A DNA stretch of 6,617 nt, from positions 1-6,617 of the forward strand of contig QIAS01000101.1 in NCBI GenBank assembly GCA_003225615.1, in the 5' to 3' direction. A program made the position numbers and the translations under genes. Of the stretch, positions 5,674 to 6,617 are shown in pieces (positions within the stretch are counted from its first letter, which is position 1; the number at the start of each line of letters is the position of its first letter). A model generated the notes under the pieces. It was not told where the DNA came from and did no database searches. It saw only the letters and a list, made by a program, of their open reading frames with translations. The DNA is from Acidobacteriota bacterium. Its GTDB lineage: Bacteria > Acidobacteriota > Terriglobia > Terriglobales > Acidobacteriaceae.

Positions 5674-6168
5674 ATGCAGAGCGCAATTCAACCTAGCTGC
5701 TTCGATTGCGTCTTGCGCCCGGACCGGCTTTTCTGCGATCTGCCCGCCGACGCCCTGGAAGCCTTTGATGCCATCAAGGTGGTGAACACCTATCCCCGTG
5801 GCACTATCCTGTTTCGCGAAGGCCATCCCGCACGGGGCATGTTCCTGCTCTGCCAGGGCAGGGCAAAGCTCTTCGTGTGTTCCGATTCCGGTAAACGGCT
5901 GACCCTACGCACGGCGGGAGCCGGCGAAGTGCTTGGGCTTAGTGCCTTGCTGTCCGGCGCCAGTTACGAACTGACTGCTGAGCTGCTGGAGAATTCGCAA
6001 GTCGTGACCGTCAAGCGCAAGGACTTGCTTCGTTTCTTGCGCGACCATCGCGAGGCCTGTTTGCAAGTGGTCCATCTCCTCAGTCAGGACCTGCATGTCG
6101 CGTATGACCGCGTGCGATCGGTGGGATTGGGGCGAACGCGCAAGGCGCATGCCGCACGTGTCCACTGA
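5674..6168 (+). CDS. Crp/Fnr-type sensor domain protein lacking the DNA-binding domain
   Basis: A 164-residue paralogue of the preceding regulator, evidently from tandem duplication. Matching blocks include DRLFCDLPADALEAFDAIK, YPRGTILFREGHPARGMFLL, GEVLGLSALLSGASYELTAE and KRKDLLRFLRDHREACLQVV. It keeps the N-terminal C9-x2-C12-x8-C21, the beta-roll and the dimerisation helix up to VRSVGL. It then ends with GRTRKAHAARVH where the paralogue enters its winged helix. I found no helix-turn-helix remnant in any + frame before the terminator 38 bases later. The fourth FNR-like cysteine is Ser (S108, for C112). I chose ATG 5674 because the in-frame GTG at 5626 lies inside a palindromic operator and adds a non-homologous extension; neither start has a clear ribosome site. 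It may be a degraded gene, or a dimerisation partner that cannot bind DNA. Confidence 0.8.
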   Translation: MQSAIQPSCFDCVLRPDRLFCDLPADALEAFDAIKVVNTYPRGTILFREGHPARGMFLLCQGRAKLFVCSDSGKRLTLRTAGAGEVLGLSALLSGASYELTAELLENSQVVTVKRKDLLRFLRDHREACLQVVHLLSQDLHVAYDRVRSVGLGRTRKAHAARVH

Positions 6169-6206
6169 GCTTTGAGAACATTGCAACCACTCATTTTTGA
6201 TCAGCG

Positions 6207-6242
6207 ACGAGCGGAACAATTCTGTTCCGCTCGTTCTTTCTT
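6207..6242 (+). terminator. Strong intrinsic terminator after the truncated Crp-type gene
   Basis: A perfect 12-pair stem (6207-6218 with 6223-6234, ACGAGCGGAACA pairing TGTTCCGCTCGT) has an ATTC loop and is followed by TCTTTCTT. It begins 38 bases after the stop, so the shortened reading frame has a clean transcription end of its own. Confidence 0.9.
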
Positions 6243-6322
6243 CGCGCAAAATGTCTTCCCAAATGTGTTTTTGAGCAATTTTTCCCGAAACGGTTCACTC
6301 AGTGACTTTCGTGTAACCGCCA

Positions 6323-6338
6323 TGTGACAACCGTCACC
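6323..6338. promoter_or_regulatory. CRP-type operator 5, TGTGA-N6-TCACC
   Basis: TGTGA-CAACCG-TCACC has one mismatch (last base) to the CRP consensus. It lies about 180 bases before the exported-protein gene and downstream of the terminator, so it belongs to that gene's promoter region rather than to the regulator. Confidence 0.58.
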
Positions 6339-6503
6339 AGACTCTCCTCAGTCGCACGATAGATTTCGCAAATAGCGGCAATCGTTGACCCGTCACTTCA
6401 GGTCCACGATTTCATTCCCACCCGCCGACGCTGCCGCTGATGAGATCAGTTTGAGGGCGGATGGAAGGTTCCACCAGCAAAGTCCGTGCGTGCGGTGCTG
6501 GAT

Positions 6504-6509
6504 GAGGAG
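6504..6509 (+). promoter_or_regulatory. Ribosome binding site of the exported-protein gene
   Basis: GAGGAG lies nine bases before the ATG at 6519 and supports that start over the in-frame GTG at 6486. Confidence 0.65.
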
Positions 6510-6518
6510 AGTCGCCAG

Positions 6519-6617
6519 ATGACAAGAAACAAAATATTTTTTGCAGGCCAGGGATTGCTGCTCGTGCTCCTGCTGATTTTGGTCTCGCGGGCCGCGCTCG
6601 CCAAAACAGAGGACACA
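6519..6617 (+). CDS. Exported protein of unknown function, N-terminus only (cut by right edge)
   Basis: Thirty-three codons are open to the window end. The product starts MTRNKIFFAGQG, followed by a hydrophobic core (LLLVLLLILVS) and RAALA-KTEDT. This is a textbook Sec signal peptide with a likely signal peptidase I cut after ALA (about residue 28). The mature part is too short to identify. GAGGAG at proper spacing supports the ATG. The upstream region carries a CRP-type site, so the gene may be controlled by the neighbouring regulator. Its identity (for example a cytochrome or other redox protein) cannot be told from this window. Confidence 0.75.
   Translation, partial: MTRNKIFFAGQGLLLVLLLILVSRAALAKTEDT

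Larger units (their letters stand above)
6169..6518. other. Intergenic region between the truncated regulator and the exported-protein gene
   Basis: These 350 bases hold the terminator (6207-6242), an AT-rich stretch (about 6246-6285), a small palindrome TCACT-C-AGTGA (6295-6305), a CRP-type site (6323-6338) and a weak -35-like TTGACC (6385-6390) without a convincing -10. A short hairpin TGGAA-GG-TTCCA lies at 6462-6473, and the ribosome site of the next gene at 6504-6509. I see no gene or RNA family here. Confidence 0.5.

Noticed and set aside
6193..6206. TTTTTGATCA as an FNR box
   Set aside because: Only one TTGAT half is present; there is no ATCAA partner at the four-base spacing, and the site sits between a stop codon and a terminator.
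1..6617. CRISPR array, insertion sequence, tRNA or integrase signals
   Set aside because: No regularly spaced direct repeats, transposase-like frame, terminal inverted repeats or tRNA-like fold were seen on reading both strands.

Overview
The window is moderately GC-rich bacterial DNA, densely coded, with no mobile element, CRISPR array, tRNA or rRNA that I can see. The two Crp/Fnr-type regulators (N-terminus with 'YGL..IE.C..C...R..R.FC.LP') and the one-membrane-pass TonB-like protein remind me of soil Acidobacteria. That assignment is inference from recalled family resemblance, not a search result.

Left third (1-2969, + strand): the 3' part of a soluble bidirectional [NiFe]-hydrogenase operon of the cyanobacterial Hox type (group 3d). 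It reads hoxU (cut by the left edge), hoxY, hoxH, and a hydrogenase maturation protease (hoxW-like). The junctions overlap by 4, 1 and 4 bases, so the four genes are almost certainly one translationally coupled transcript. HoxU is the Fe-S relay to the diaphorase (HoxF/E would lie to the left), HoxY carries the proximal cluster, HoxH carries the Ni-Fe site, and the protease trims the HoxH C-terminus after nickel insertion. All cluster and nickel ligands visible here are intact. A hairpin plus T-rich tract (3084-3126) closes this operon against the convergent genes to its right.

Middle (3171-4595, - strand): a small PEBP/Raf-kinase-inhibitor-like protein (YbhB/YbcL family), preceded by a TonB-type energy transducer gene split by an apparent one-base frameshift near 4330-4340. 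The membrane anchor is in one frame and the TonB C-terminal domain in another.

Right part (4596-6617): a regulatory module. A 263-bp divergent intergenic region carries three CRP-type palindromes (TGTGA-N6-TCACA or one mismatch) and further half-sites. It lies between the TonB gene and a full-length Crp/Fnr regulator. That regulator has a CRP-like recognition helix (SRETVTR), FNR-like cysteines, and no cAMP-binding arginine. It is followed by a paralogue that has kept the sensor domain and dimerisation helix but lost the DNA-binding domain, and then by a strong intrinsic terminator. The same GTGA-N6-TCAC core recurs once before the truncated paralogue and once before the next gene, an exported protein cut by the right edge. 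The most interesting reading is a local autoregulated circuit: a full-length sensor-regulator, a DNA-binding-less partner, and a shared operator in every intergenic region of this half.
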